Shown: piece after piece, positions 24,016-31,803 of the stretch
How the letters are laid out: each line of letters opens with the position of its first letter
Numbering within the stretch: the stretch's first letter is position 1
Assembly (NCBI RefSeq): GCF_900091955.1
Contig: NZ_FMDF01000132.1
Coordinates: forward strand, 1-32,013
Source of the DNA: Streptomyces sp. Ncost-T10-10d
Lineage (GTDB): Bacteria; Actinomycetota; Actinomycetes; Streptomycetales; Streptomycetaceae
Length of the DNA stretch: 32,013 nt
Direction of reading: 5' to 3'
The notes under the pieces: model-generated
Told to the model about the DNA's origin: nothing
The model's database searches: none
The model's input: the letters and a program-made list of their open reading frames with translations, nothing else
Position numbers and translations under genes: made by a program

Positions 24016-25299
24016 TCATCCCACCGATCGAAGAGCCTCGGCCAGGATCTCCGCACCCTCCTCCGCCTCCGGGATGGTCAGCGAGAGCGGTGGTGCGATC
24101 CGCAGCACGCTGGTGTTGTGGCCGCCGCCCTTGCCGATGAGCAGGCCACCCTCCCGGGCTGCTTCGAGTACGGCGGCGGCCGCCTCCGGGTTCGCCTCGT
24201 CGGTGCCGGGTTTCACCAGCTCGATGCCGATCATCAGTCCCCGGCCGCGTACCTCCCGTACACACTCCGAGGCCGCGCCGATCGCACGCAGCCGCTCGAT
24301 CAGCAGTCCGCCGACTCTCCGGGCGTTGCCCTGCAGATCGTGTTCGAGGAGGTACGAGAGGTTGGCGAGGCCGGCCGCCATGGTGACCGGGGAGCCGCCG
24401 AAGGTCGAAATGGAGTTGGCGTCGAGGCAGTTCATGACGTCGGCGCGGGCCACGACACCGCCGATCGACATGCCGTTGCCGATACCCTTGGCGAAGGTGA
24501 GGATGTCCGGCGGCCCGTTCTCGCCGTGCGCCTGCCAGCCCCAGAAGTGTTCGCCGGAGCGGCCCCAGCCGGTCTGCACCTCGTCGGAGATCCACAGGAT
24601 GCCGTGGCGGTCGAGGACCCGGCGGAAGGCCGCGTACAGCCCGTCCGGCGGTGAGGTGAACCCGCCGACGCCCTGGATGGGTTCGGCGATCAGGGCGGCG
24701 GGCTCGCGGGTGTGGCCGAGCAGGTCCTCCAGGTCGGCGACGCAGGCCGCGATGAACTCCGCGTCTCCGAGGTGCGCGTACGGCCCCCGGGTGCGGACGC
24801 CGCCGTGCACGTACAGCGTCTGCAGCGGCGACAGATTCGTGGGCGACCAGGCGCTGTTACCGGTGATGGAGACCGCGGAGAACGATCTGCCGTGATAGCT
24901 GTTGCGCATCGCGAGGATCTGGTTCGACCTTCGGTACGTGGTGGCGAGCAGCAGGGCGGTGTCGTTGGCCTCGGTACCGGAGGTGGTGAAGAAGACCCGG
25001 GCGTCCGGGATGCCGGAGAGCGTGGCGATGCGTTCGGCCAGCTCGACCATCGACCGGTTGAGGTAGAGCGTGGAGGAGTGGATGATCCGCCCGGCCTGCT
25101 CGCTGACCGCCTTGGTCACCTCGGGCAGGGCGTGGGCGGTCATGGTCGTGAGGATGCCGCCGAAGAAGTCGAGGTAGCGCCTGCCGTCGGCGTCCCAGAC
25201 ATGGCGGCCCTCGCCGTGGGTGATCTCCACGGGGTTCTTGTAGTAGAGCGCCAGCCAGTCGGGGCTGACGGCGAGATGGCGTTGGTGCAGGCTGCTCAC
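24016..25299 (-). CDS. class III PLP aminotransferase, probable beta-alanine aminotransferase
   Basis: This 427-aa enzyme has the class III fold. The cofactor sites are SGTEAND (about 107-113), the YHGRS loop, D239 in WISDEVQTGWGR, and the PLP lysine K271 in DILTFAKGIGNG. The GTG at 25299 overlaps the stop of the ureidopropionase gene (GTGA), so the two are coupled. Since that enzyme yields beta-alanine or beta-aminoisobutyrate from pyrimidines, transamination to malonic or methylmalonic semialdehyde is the likely role. AGXT2-like or 4-aminobutyrate activities are possible for the family. A terminator follows the gene directly. Confidence 0.88.
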   Translation of the reverse strand: MSSLHQRHLAVSPDWLALYYKNPVEITHGEGRHVWDADGRRYLDFFGGILTTMTAHALPEVTKAVSEQAGRIIHSSTLYLNRSMVELAERIATLSGIPDARVFFTTSGTEANDTALLLATTYRRSNQILAMRNSYHGRSFSAVSITGNSAWSPTNLSPLQTLYVHGGVRTRGPYAHLGDAEFIAACVADLEDLLGHTREPAALIAEPIQGVGGFTSPPDGLYAAFRRVLDRHGILWISDEVQTGWGRSGEHFWGWQAHGENGPPDILTFAKGIGNGMSIGGVVARADVMNCLDANSISTFGGSPVTMAAGLANLSYLLEHDLQGNARRVGGLLIERLRAIGAASECVREVRGRGLMIGIELVKPGTDEANPEAAAAVLEAAREGGLLIGKGGGHNTSVLRIAPPLSLTIPEAEEGAEILAEALRSVG

Positions 25300-26138
25300 G
25301 ACTCCACCAGTCCTTCGTATGCGTCGGGTCGGCGGTCCCGGTAGAACGCCCACTGCTGGCGGACTTCGTCGATGAGCCCGAAGTCGAGGTCGCGGACGAG
25401 GAGTTCCTCCTCCTTGTCGCTGGCGACCTCGCCGACGAACTGGCCGCGCGGGTCGACGAAGTAGCTGGTTCCGTAGAAGTCGTTGTCGCCGTACTCCTCC
25501 TGGCCGACGCGGTTGATCGCGGCGACGAAGTACTCGTTGGCGACGGCGGACGCGGGCTGTTCCAGCTGCCAGAGATAACTGGAGAGGCCGCGCGATGTGG
25601 CGGACGGATTGTACACCAACTGAGCTCCGTTGAGACCGAGTTGACGCCAACCTTCCGGGAAGTGCCGGTCGTAGCAGATATAGACACCGACCTTGCCGAC
25701 GGCGGTGTCGAAGACGGGCCAGCCGACATTTCCGGGCTTGAAGTAGTACTTCTCCCAGAACCCCTTGACCTGCGGGATGTGGTGTTTGCGGTACTTTCCG
25801 AGATAGGAACCGTCGGCGTCGATGACGGCGGCGGTGTTGTAGTAGAAGCCGGACTGCTCGATCTCGAAGACCGGCACGACGATCACCATGCCGGTCTCGC
25901 GGGCGAGTTCCTGCATCCGCCGGACGGTCGGCCCGTCCGGGACGGCCTCGGCCCAGCGGTAGTGCTCGGGTTCCTGCACCTGACAGAAGTAGGGGGCGTT
26001 GAACACCTCCTGGAAGCCGATGATCTTCGCGCCCTGACGGGCGGCCTCGCGCGCATGCTCCTCATGCTTGGCGATCATGGATTCGGTGTCGCCGGTCCAG
26101 GTCGCCTGGACGAGTGCGGCGCGTACGACTTGGGACAT
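25296..26138 (-). CDS. nitrilase-superfamily hydrolase, probable beta-ureidopropionase
   Basis: This 280-aa cytoplasmic amidohydrolase has the nitrilase triad: E44 in GFQEVFNAPYF, K118 in KYRKHHIP, and C155 in YICYDRHFPEG. The motifs, including the QLVYNPSATSRGLSSYLW stretch, fit the N-carbamoyl-beta-alanine amidohydrolase group. It would convert the dihydropyrimidinase product to beta-alanine, CO2 and ammonia. The ATG at 26138 follows a GGAGC purine patch. It is the first gene of the operon with the aminotransferase. The promoter region matches that of the dihydropyrimidinase operon about 10 kb away, supporting the assignment independently of motifs. An N-carbamoyl-D-amino-acid hydrolase is the main alternative. 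Confidence 0.88.
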   Translation of the reverse strand: MSQVVRAALVQATWTGDTESMIAKHEEHAREAARQGAKIIGFQEVFNAPYFCQVQEPEHYRWAEAVPDGPTVRRMQELARETGMVIVVPVFEIEQSGFYYNTAAVIDADGSYLGKYRKHHIPQVKGFWEKYYFKPGNVGWPVFDTAVGKVGVYICYDRHFPEGWRQLGLNGAQLVYNPSATSRGLSSYLWQLEQPASAVANEYFVAAINRVGQEEYGDNDFYGTSYFVDPRGQFVGEVASDKEEELLVRDLDFGLIDEVRQQWAFYRDRRPDAYEGLVES

Positions 26139-26168
26139 GAGCTGCTCCTTCGACGCGGCGTCAGAGAG

Positions 26169-26208
26169 CCTCTACGCATTTCTACGCCCGTAGACACGTG
26201 CGTAGAGG
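26169..26208 (-). promoter_or_regulatory. nested CTACG operator with four half-sites
   Basis: Inner palindrome TCTACG-CC-CGTAGA (26181-26194) lies inside outer arms CCTCTACGCA (26169-26178) and TGCGTAGAGG (26199-26208). The centres differ by one base. The inner site has the same sequence and distance from the gene as the operator at 16099-16114. The doubled half-sites could bind two dimers and give tighter control here. The outer right arm would cover the predicted transcription start. Confidence 0.7.
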
Positions 26209-26210
26209 AG

Positions 26211-26239
26211 AACGTAAGCCCCGTCACACAGCGGGGCAA
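26211..26239 (-). promoter_or_regulatory. sigma70-type promoter of the ureidopropionase operon
   Basis: On the minus strand, TTGCCC (plus 26234-26239) and TACGTT (plus 26211-26216) are 17 bases apart, placing the start near 26204. It is the twin of the promoter at 16131-16160. Confidence 0.6.
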
Positions 26240-26270
26240 GACCATCGCCGTGAACCGACGGAGTCGATCA

Positions 26271-26287
26271 TGTTTCACACCCGTGCG
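26271..26287 (-). promoter_or_regulatory. conserved upstream element TGTTTCACACCCGTGCG
   Basis: This is the counterpart of 16192-16206, at about -67 to -83. The intervening bases (GGCAA, ACC, AACCG and others) also align between the two regions. It is a candidate activator site. From here to 26430 in the 372-bp gap 26139-26510 I see no supported gene. Confidence 0.45.
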
Positions 26288-26437
26288 GTCCACATGTTCC
26301 TTCACCTTCCGGCTCGGAGAGCAGATGCCATGATGGCAAAATCTGTCGAGGACGGGCCGCTCGCCGCGCTGGCCCGCGCGATTCCGCCGGCTGTCGGGCG
26401 GACGCCCGCACAGTCCCGGCTCCCCGCTCCCGGGCCG

Positions 26438-26464
26438 TTGACCCCCCGCGCCGGTTTGTATTCT
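26438..26464 (+). promoter_or_regulatory. candidate promoter of the aspartate-type aminotransferase
   Basis: TTGACC (26438-26443) and TATTCT (26459-26464) are 15 bases apart, a little short, about 47 bases before the ATG. No operator is visible nearby. Confidence 0.4.
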
Positions 26465-26510
26465 CGGCAGGCGCCACCTCATCGACGCGGCACCTGTGAG
26501 AGGAACCACC

Positions 26511-27779
26511 ATGACCACCGAGCTGAGCCCCGACGCCCTGACCGGGCTCCTTGACCGGGCTCGCCAGGACTACCAGGACCTCACGGGACTCGGGCTCTCG
26601 CTCGACCTCACCAGGGGCAAGCCGGCACCGGAGCAGCTCGACCTCTCCGAGGACCTGCTGAGCCTGCCCGGGGGACGGCACACCGCGGCCGACGGCACGG
26701 ACGTACGCAACTACGGCGGGCTGCAGGGGCTGCCCGAACTCCGGAAGATCTTCGCCGGGGTGCTCCAGGTGCCGGCCGAGCAGCTGCTCGCGGCCGGGAA
26801 CTCCAGCCTTGAGCTGATGCACGACTGCCTGGTGCACGCCCTGTTGAGCATGCTGCCCGGCGCCGAGTCGCGCTGGGTGGAGCAGGAGCGGATCGCGTTC
26901 CTGTGCCCGGTACCCGGGTACGACCGGCACTTCGCGCTCTGCGAGCGGTTCGGGATCGACATGATCCGGGTGCCGATGACCGCCGAGGGGCCGGACATGG
27001 AGGCCGTGGAGCGGCTCGTCGCCGAGGACCCGGCGATCAAGGGCATCTGGTGCGTACCGAAGTACAGCAACCCGGACGGCGTCTGCTACAGCGACGCGAC
27101 CGTGGCGCGGCTCGCCTCGATGAGCACCGCCGCGTCCGACTTCCGGATCTTCTGGGACAACGCCTACGCCGCCCACCACCTCACCGACGAGCCCGTCGAG
27201 ATCGCCGACCTGCTCGCCGCCTGCACCGACGCCGGGAACCCGGACCGGGCGTTCGTGTTCGGCTCCACCTCGAAGATCACAGCGGCGGGCGCGGGCGTCG
27301 CCTTCTTCGGCTCGTCGCCCGCCAACGTGCAGTGGCTGCTCGGCAACAACGCCAAGCGGTCGATCGGCCCCGACAAGGTCAACCAGCTGCGCCACGTCCT
27401 GTTCCTGCGGGACGCCGACGGGGTGCGGTCCCACATGGAGCGCCAACGCGCCCTGCTGCAGCCCAAGTTCGAGTCGGTGGCACGAATCCTGGACACCCAG
27501 CTCGGCGGGACCGGCCTCGCGACCTGGACCTCGCCCAAGGGCGGGTACTTCGTGACCCTCGAGGTGCCGGACGGCTGCGCCAAGGACGTCGTACGCCGTG
27601 CCGCCGAGGCGGGCATCGTGCTGACCCCGGCCGGCGCCACGCACCCGTACGGTGACGACCCGCGCGACGCGGTCATCCGGATCGCGCCCAGCTACCCGGG
27701 CCTCGCGGAGCTGGAGCAGGCGATCGAGGGGCTGGCCGTGTGCGTCCGGCTCGTGGGGTACGAGCAACGGGCGCGCTGA
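26511..27779 (+). CDS. class I/II PLP aminotransferase (AspB-like)
   Basis: This 422-aa fold-type I aminotransferase is predicted to act on aspartate or a similar amino acid. The ATG at 26511 has AGAGGA seven bases upstream. Visible features are LDLTRGKPAPEQLDL near the N-terminus, GNSSLELMHD for phosphate binding, YSNPDGVCYS, the WDNAYAAHHL cofactor aspartate (D216), and PLP lysine K255 in FGSTSKITAAG. The length and the GKPAP opening match the group of long actinobacterial AspB-type enzymes rather than classical AspC. It diverges from the pyrimidine operon but lacks the CTACG operator in its own promoter, so it is probably a housekeeping gene. Confidence 0.87.
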   Translation: MTTELSPDALTGLLDRARQDYQDLTGLGLSLDLTRGKPAPEQLDLSEDLLSLPGGRHTAADGTDVRNYGGLQGLPELRKIFAGVLQVPAEQLLAAGNSSLELMHDCLVHALLSMLPGAESRWVEQERIAFLCPVPGYDRHFALCERFGIDMIRVPMTAEGPDMEAVERLVAEDPAIKGIWCVPKYSNPDGVCYSDATVARLASMSTAASDFRIFWDNAYAAHHLTDEPVEIADLLAACTDAGNPDRAFVFGSTSKITAAGAGVAFFGSSPANVQWLLGNNAKRSIGPDKVNQLRHVLFLRDADGVRSHMERQRALLQPKFESVARILDTQLGGTGLATWTSPKGGYFVTLEVPDGCAKDVVRRAAEAGIVLTPAGATHPYGDDPRDAVIRIAPSYPGLAELEQAIEGLAVCVRLVGYEQRAR

Positions 27780-27781
27780 CG

Positions 27782-27799
27782 CCCTTCGTCCGGAAAGGG
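27782..27799. terminator. short hairpin between convergent genes
   Basis: CCCTT (27782-27786) and AAGGG (27795-27799) form a 5-bp stem inside the 24-base gap between two convergent stops. It may serve both directions. Weak. Confidence 0.3.
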
Positions 27800-27803
27800 T
27801 GCG

Positions 27804-28718
27804 TCACTCCTGCGAACCGGGGAGCCGCCAGTCGAAGGGGAACAGATCCCTCTGCCACCCCGGCACTTCGGCCAATGCTCCGGCAGCCTCGGGAACCCGC
27901 AGAAGGCAGCGGTGGCGCAGTAGTTCACGCCGCTCGCCGGGGGTCAACAGCCTCTCCTCCGGGCTGAGGTTCTTGGGGTGATCCGGACTGAGGTCCTCGG
28001 AGCCGTCGATTCCGACGCGTCCTGCCGCATTGAGTCGCTGGGCCGTCGCCGTCCGGTAGTCGAGGCGAAAGTCGGTGGCCCACTGCGCATTGTGTCCCCA
28101 GCCGTGCGACAGGTCGACCGTCGGCCGGTGGCGTCGCAGGAACGTCCACTACAGCGGGGAGCGGTCGGCCACGCCGCGCTGGGCGTGGTCGGCTCCGGCT
28201 CGGACACGGACCCCGACCCGGCTGAAGAGCAGCTGTCCGAGCATCAGGCCCGGCCAGACGACCTGGGTGATCCGGATCGGGGCGTGCGGGTCGTCGGCTT
28301 GCTCGACGTCGACGATTTCGTGGAGGAACGGGTCGAAGACGGTGTCGTCGAACGGCGTCATGCCCAGCGCGGTGAACAAGTCGAGGTACTCGTGCTGTGA
28401 GAGCACCGGCCCTTGGTCCAGCGGACCGTGCCGGTCGGCCCACGGCCACTCGGGCACCTCGTCGGCAGGAGGCTGGAAGGGAAGGAGGAGCAGGTCGCTG
28501 ACACGACTGAGAGCGTAGAGCTCCCGCAGCAGGTACCCGCTCCCCTGAGGCCCCTCCCCGGACCACCAGGCCCCGTCTCCGGCTGCGGTCGCGAGCAGGG
28601 CACGGTAATCGCCCCGGGCCCGAGCGAGCCACGGCGCGACGACCACGTCATGGGCGTCCGCCCCGTCGTGGTCGCACAATGCCTTGTAGAGCTCGCGGGC
28701 ATCCACCTCGTCGTCCAT
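27804..28718 (-). pseudogene. conserved hypothetical gene split by an in-frame TAG
   Basis: I do not recognise the family. From the ATG at 28718 a 189-aa frame runs to a TAG at 28149-28151. The same frame then continues for 114 more codons to a TGA at 27804-27806. The reading after the TAG is fully coding-like (WTFLRRHRPTVDLSHGWGHN, then TDFRLDYRTATAQRLNAAGR, SPEERLLTPGERRELLRHR, FPFDWRLPGSQE) with Streptomyces codon use. Without the stop the protein would be about 304 aa. There is no signal peptide or membrane segment. It has many Trp, Asp and Pro residues, like single-domain immunity or hypothetical proteins. A TAC or TGG to TAG change would explain the lesion. Confidence 0.75.
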
Positions 28719-28780
28719 GCGCGGAGACTAATTGCGATCCACGGGGTCGATCGACGGATTTTGCTGCATGCCACGGTCAA

Positions 28781-28800
28781 CCGGCCGCCGGCGCGGCCGG
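28781..28800 (+). promoter_or_regulatory. hairpin CCGGCCGC-N4-GCGGCCGG before a small gene
   Basis: Perfect 8-bp arms with a 4-base loop end ten bases before the ATG at 28810, where a ribosome site would be expected. It could limit translation, or indicate that the true start is further upstream at 28768. Confidence 0.3.
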
Positions 28801-28809
28801 CGTCGCCGC

Positions 28810-29091
28810 ATGGACAGCGAGATCACGACCACGGTCGGCAGAGAGCCCTACTCCTTCGATGGGCGTGTGCTGGAGGTCTTCGGCGGCAGCCCCGTCCGCT
28901 TCCACGGGCGCCACATGCACCTCTGTGTCAAGGGCCCGGACCGCAAGGGGGCCAGGATCGTTGAAATCTGCCATGGCCGTCCGGAAGCACCGGGAGCACG
29001 TCACATATGGAGGTACTCCGCCGCTGAGTGGGGTGACCTGCCCGGCCTGGACGTGGTGCAGGCGGCCGTCGACTCCGCGGCTAGGCGGTGA
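28810..29091 (+). CDS. small conserved-looking hypothetical protein, 93 aa
   Basis: I do not recognise this protein. Translation from ATG 28810 gives an acidic start (MDSEITTTVGREPYSFDG). A compact strand-rich body follows: RVLEVFGGSPVRFHGRHMHL, CVKGPDRKGARIVEICHG, HIWRYSAAEW. A short C-terminal helix ends it. This would suit a single small beta domain, perhaps PH-like. In-frame ATG 28768 and TTG 28732 would add an Arg-rich stretch; 28810 has no Shine-Dalgarno sequence, so the start is uncertain. It diverges from the TAG-split gene. Base composition is ordinary for the window. Confidence 0.55.
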   Translation: MDSEITTTVGREPYSFDGRVLEVFGGSPVRFHGRHMHLCVKGPDRKGARIVEICHGRPEAPGARHIWRYSAAEWGDLPGLDVVQAAVDSAARR

Positions 29092-29115
29092 GGCGGAGAC
29101 CCTCCGCCCCCCACC
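29086..29115 (+). terminator. hairpin overlapping the small gene's stop
   Basis: GGCGGAG (29092-29098) pairs with CTCCGCC (29102-29108) around three bases, and the outer CGGTG/CACCG (29086-29090 and 29111-29115) extends it. It starts at the stop codon. No T-tract. Confidence 0.5.
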
Positions 29116-29254
29116 GAGCGGACTGCATGGACCGTGCCGTCACGTACGCCGTCAATGCCTTTCGCGTCCCTTCCCGTTCGGGTGATGTGCGGCGCGTCGG
29201 GAGGATCTCGGAGCGGGCTGGGCAGTCTCCGGGAGACCGATCCTGAGAGGGGAA

Positions 29255-30349
29255 GTGGTGGGACTGTCACGCGAGTACGGGCGCGCCATCAGTGAGGGGC
29301 CGACGTCGGCCGATGCTGCGGGGACGCCGGCCCTGCCCTGTCCGAGCGGCTGGTCGGCGCTCGCCTTCTCCGAGGAGCTGCGGCCGGGCGCTGTGCTCAC
29401 CCGGCCTCTGGCGGGGCAGGACGTGGTGCTGTACCGGCTCGGTACGGGGGCGGTCCGCGCCGTTCGTCCGTACTGTCCGCACCTCGGCGCCCATCTCGGT
29501 CTGGCGAAGGTCAACGGGGACGATCTCGTATGTCCCTTCCATTTCTTCGCGTTCGGCCCCGACGGCAGGTGCGTGCGGACGGGATACGACACAAAGCCGC
29601 CGAGGTCGCCGTTGACGCAGCTGCCGGTGCACGAGGTCAACGGTGCTGTCTTCGTCTGGCGTCACCACGACGGACGGGCACCGGACTGGTTCATCCCCGA
29701 CTGGCACGAGATCGGCCACCGGCCTGCCCGTAGCGCCGCCTGGGAGCTGGCCGGCAATGTCCAGGAAGTCATCGAGAACTCGGTGGACCTCGGGCATTTC
29801 GCCACCCTGCACGGCTGGGCCAAGGCCGAGATCGGCGGGCCTGTCGTCTACGACGATGCCGCGTTCCACGTGTCCATGCGGGCCCACGAGTCGGCGCCGC
29901 TGCTGGGAGACTTCGTCGTCGAGGTGGAGGTGGACGGCTACGGACTCGGTTGCCTGCACGCGGATGTGTACACGCCTCGGCTCGGGCTGAGGATGTGCAC
30001 GATGGTGATGCCGACGGCGATCGCGCCCAACCGGATGCAGTTCCGGCAGAGGAACCGCATCGCCTTCGCGGAACCGGCCCGGCTGCCGGCCCCGCTCGCA
30101 CGGGTGGTGAGCAGAACCGCCGCCCGGCTGCTGGACCGCGCCGTCTTCCGTTCCAGTTGCGAGTTCACCGCTGCCGACTTTCCGATCTGGAATCACAAGC
30201 AGTACCAGCAGCCGCCCCGGCTCGCTCCCGGTGACGGGCCGATCGGCCCGTTCCGGCGCTGGGCCCGGCGTTTTTATCCGTCACCGGGGGAGATCGGGGG
30301 AACGCGGCTCGACCACTGCGGGCGAAGCGACGGAGCCGAAGTGCCGTGA
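29255..30349 (+). CDS. Rieske [2Fe-2S] mononuclear-iron oxygenase
   Basis: This 364-aa oxygenase component has both metal sites. The Rieske cluster is C74-P-H76 (YCPHLGAHLG) and C93-x2-H96 (CPFHFFAF), at normal spacing. The catalytic iron site is ENSVDLGHFATLH, with H181, H186 and nearby D178. The C-terminal domain resembles that of 3-ketosteroid 9-alpha-hydroxylase/cholesterol-desaturase-like enzymes. Tandem GTG codons at 29255 and 29258 follow GAGAGGGGAA. No ferredoxin or reductase gene is adjacent, so electrons must come from elsewhere. The substrate, perhaps a steroid or other hydrophobic ring, is not readable from sequence. Confidence 0.87.
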   Translation: MVGLSREYGRAISEGPTSADAAGTPALPCPSGWSALAFSEELRPGAVLTRPLAGQDVVLYRLGTGAVRAVRPYCPHLGAHLGLAKVNGDDLVCPFHFFAFGPDGRCVRTGYDTKPPRSPLTQLPVHEVNGAVFVWRHHDGRAPDWFIPDWHEIGHRPARSAAWELAGNVQEVIENSVDLGHFATLHGWAKAEIGGPVVYDDAAFHVSMRAHESAPLLGDFVVEVEVDGYGLGCLHADVYTPRLGLRMCTMVMPTAIAPNRMQFRQRNRIAFAEPARLPAPLARVVSRTAARLLDRAVFRSSCEFTAADFPIWNHKQYQQPPRLAPGDGPIGPFRRWARRFYPSPGEIGGTRLDHCGRSDGAEVP

Positions 30350-30425
30350 CTGTTCCGGAACCGACCGTCCTCCGGATGTGGCAGCCATTCGGCTCTCACC
30401 GGCTGATCTCCAGGACTCTGCCCGG

Positions 30426-31742
30426 CTAGGGCGCAGCCACGATGCCCGCCACCCGCAGCGCATGGACGACATCCCACTCCCGCGCCGGCGACACCGCACG
30501 GGCCGCCGCCAGAAGTTGCGGCACCAGCTGGTGCGGATCGCCCGCCGCGACCCGGGCGACGTCCTGCGGAGTCCGTACGCGGATGAAGGCACCCAGCAAC
30601 GCCTGCGCCTGCGGTCCTCGCCCCGCCCGGTCCAGCGCCACCACCGCATCGGCGATCTCCGCGGCCGGCCGCGCCACCCCCTGGCGCAGCAACTGGTCGC
30701 AGTCGTCCGGGCGCCCCGCAGCGGCCAGCGCGCCCGCAGCCGCGGCGAGATCGGCAGGCGGCAGCGAGGACACCTCCCACAACAGGGTCGCCCAGTCCGC
30801 GTCGAGGCCCGCCCGGTGCAGCTCGACGGCGAGCACCGGCAGCTGGTCCGCGGGCCGGCCGGCCGCCTCGCACAGCACGACGTGCGCCTCGCCGCTGCGG
30901 CCTTCGGCCCGGAGCCGGAGCAGCCTTTCGACGGCACCGGCGGCGGCCCGGTGCGCCTCGGGGTCCAGGGCGGCGGAGGCCGGTTCCACGTGTGTGTCGT
31001 CGCCGGTCGGGGCAGCGCCGAAGCGGGCGCCGCGTGGTACGGAGGCCGTCGTCGGCGGTACGGGCAGGACGGGTGCGCCCAGAACTCCTTCGTCATCGGT
31101 CTCGTCGACGTCCAGGCCGGCGAACCGGGCGCCGCGCGGCTTCTTGCGCCTGGGGGCGGGCGGCCGAGGAACGCGCGGTGCCGCGTCGGGGCCGCTCTCG
31201 GGCTCGCGTTCCCGGTCCCGGTCCGGTGCCGGCCCCTCGGTGCGGAACCAGCCCTTCGGAACGGTCACCGCGGCCAGTCGCCTGCGCAGCTCCGTACAGC
31301 GGGCGGTGGCGCGTTCGTGGTCGTCCCGGGCCCAGGCCACCTCCTCCGCGTCCGGGGTCGTCGTTCCGCCCGCTCCGGCCGCCCGGAGTCGCCGGGCCGC
31401 GTACGTCTGCTCCCGCAGCATCAGCTCCAGCCGTTCGACGAGCACCTGCCGTCCGCCGGGCCGGCGGTCGTGGGCGGCCACCGAGGCGGAGTACAGCTCG
31501 GCAGCCCGTACCGACTCACGCTGTGCGTACGCTGTGCCGCGCACGGCCGCCAGGTCCTGGAAAAGCGACTCCATCACGTCCCAGGGCGGAATCTCGACGC
31601 CGTCGACACAGGCGCGCATCCCTGCTGGATCTCGTCGGCAGAAGACGCCGTACCAGCCGCTCCCGGGATCCAGCAGCGCCACCAGATCCCGTAGATACTG
31701 CGTGAACTCCCGTACTTCCCATTCGTCGTGATGCACCGTCAT
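30426..31742 (-). CDS. large helical-repeat protein of unknown function
   Basis: I do not recognise a named family. From ATG 31742 (GAGGG five bases upstream; TTG 31757 is a poorer option) the 438-aa protein has three parts. An N-terminal helical region (1-165) includes a probable coiled coil near 98-160. A low-complexity, charged, proline-rich linker (165-260) contains two copies of a PRGARF motif (about 202 and 236). A C-terminal array (about 262-432) holds roughly 34-residue helical units, for example VERLLRLRAEGRSGEAHVVL, DDCDQLLRQGVARPAAEIAD and VVALDRAGRGPQAQALLGAF. The array suggests a solenoid used for protein or RNA binding. There is no signal peptide. Confidence 0.75.
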   Translation of the reverse strand: MTVHHDEWEVREFTQYLRDLVALLDPGSGWYGVFCRRDPAGMRACVDGVEIPPWDVMESLFQDLAAVRGTAYAQRESVRAAELYSASVAAHDRRPGGRQVLVERLELMLREQTYAARRLRAAGAGGTTTPDAEEVAWARDDHERATARCTELRRRLAAVTVPKGWFRTEGPAPDRDREREPESGPDAAPRVPRPPAPRRKKPRGARFAGLDVDETDDEGVLGAPVLPVPPTTASVPRGARFGAAPTGDDTHVEPASAALDPEAHRAAAGAVERLLRLRAEGRSGEAHVVLCEAAGRPADQLPVLAVELHRAGLDADWATLLWEVSSLPPADLAAAAGALAAAGRPDDCDQLLRQGVARPAAEIADAVVALDRAGRGPQAQALLGAFIRVRTPQDVARVAAGDPHQLVPQLLAAARAVSPAREWDVVHALRVAGIVAAP

Positions 31743-31803
31743 CGTCGCCCTCGCCAACGTCGACTGGAGCCTTCCAGTCCGCAGGCATTCGACCTCAGCC
31801 TTG

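Noticed and set aside
26271..26554. Open frame starting MFHTRAVHMF in the divergent gap
   Set aside because: Its first bases are the conserved promoter element, it lacks a ribosome site, and its second half is out-of-frame sequence of the aminotransferase gene.
28149..28151. TAG as a recoded amino acid (pyrrolysine or similar)
   Set aside because: No recoding signal or supporting genes are seen, and such recoding is not expected here; a point change or read error is simpler.
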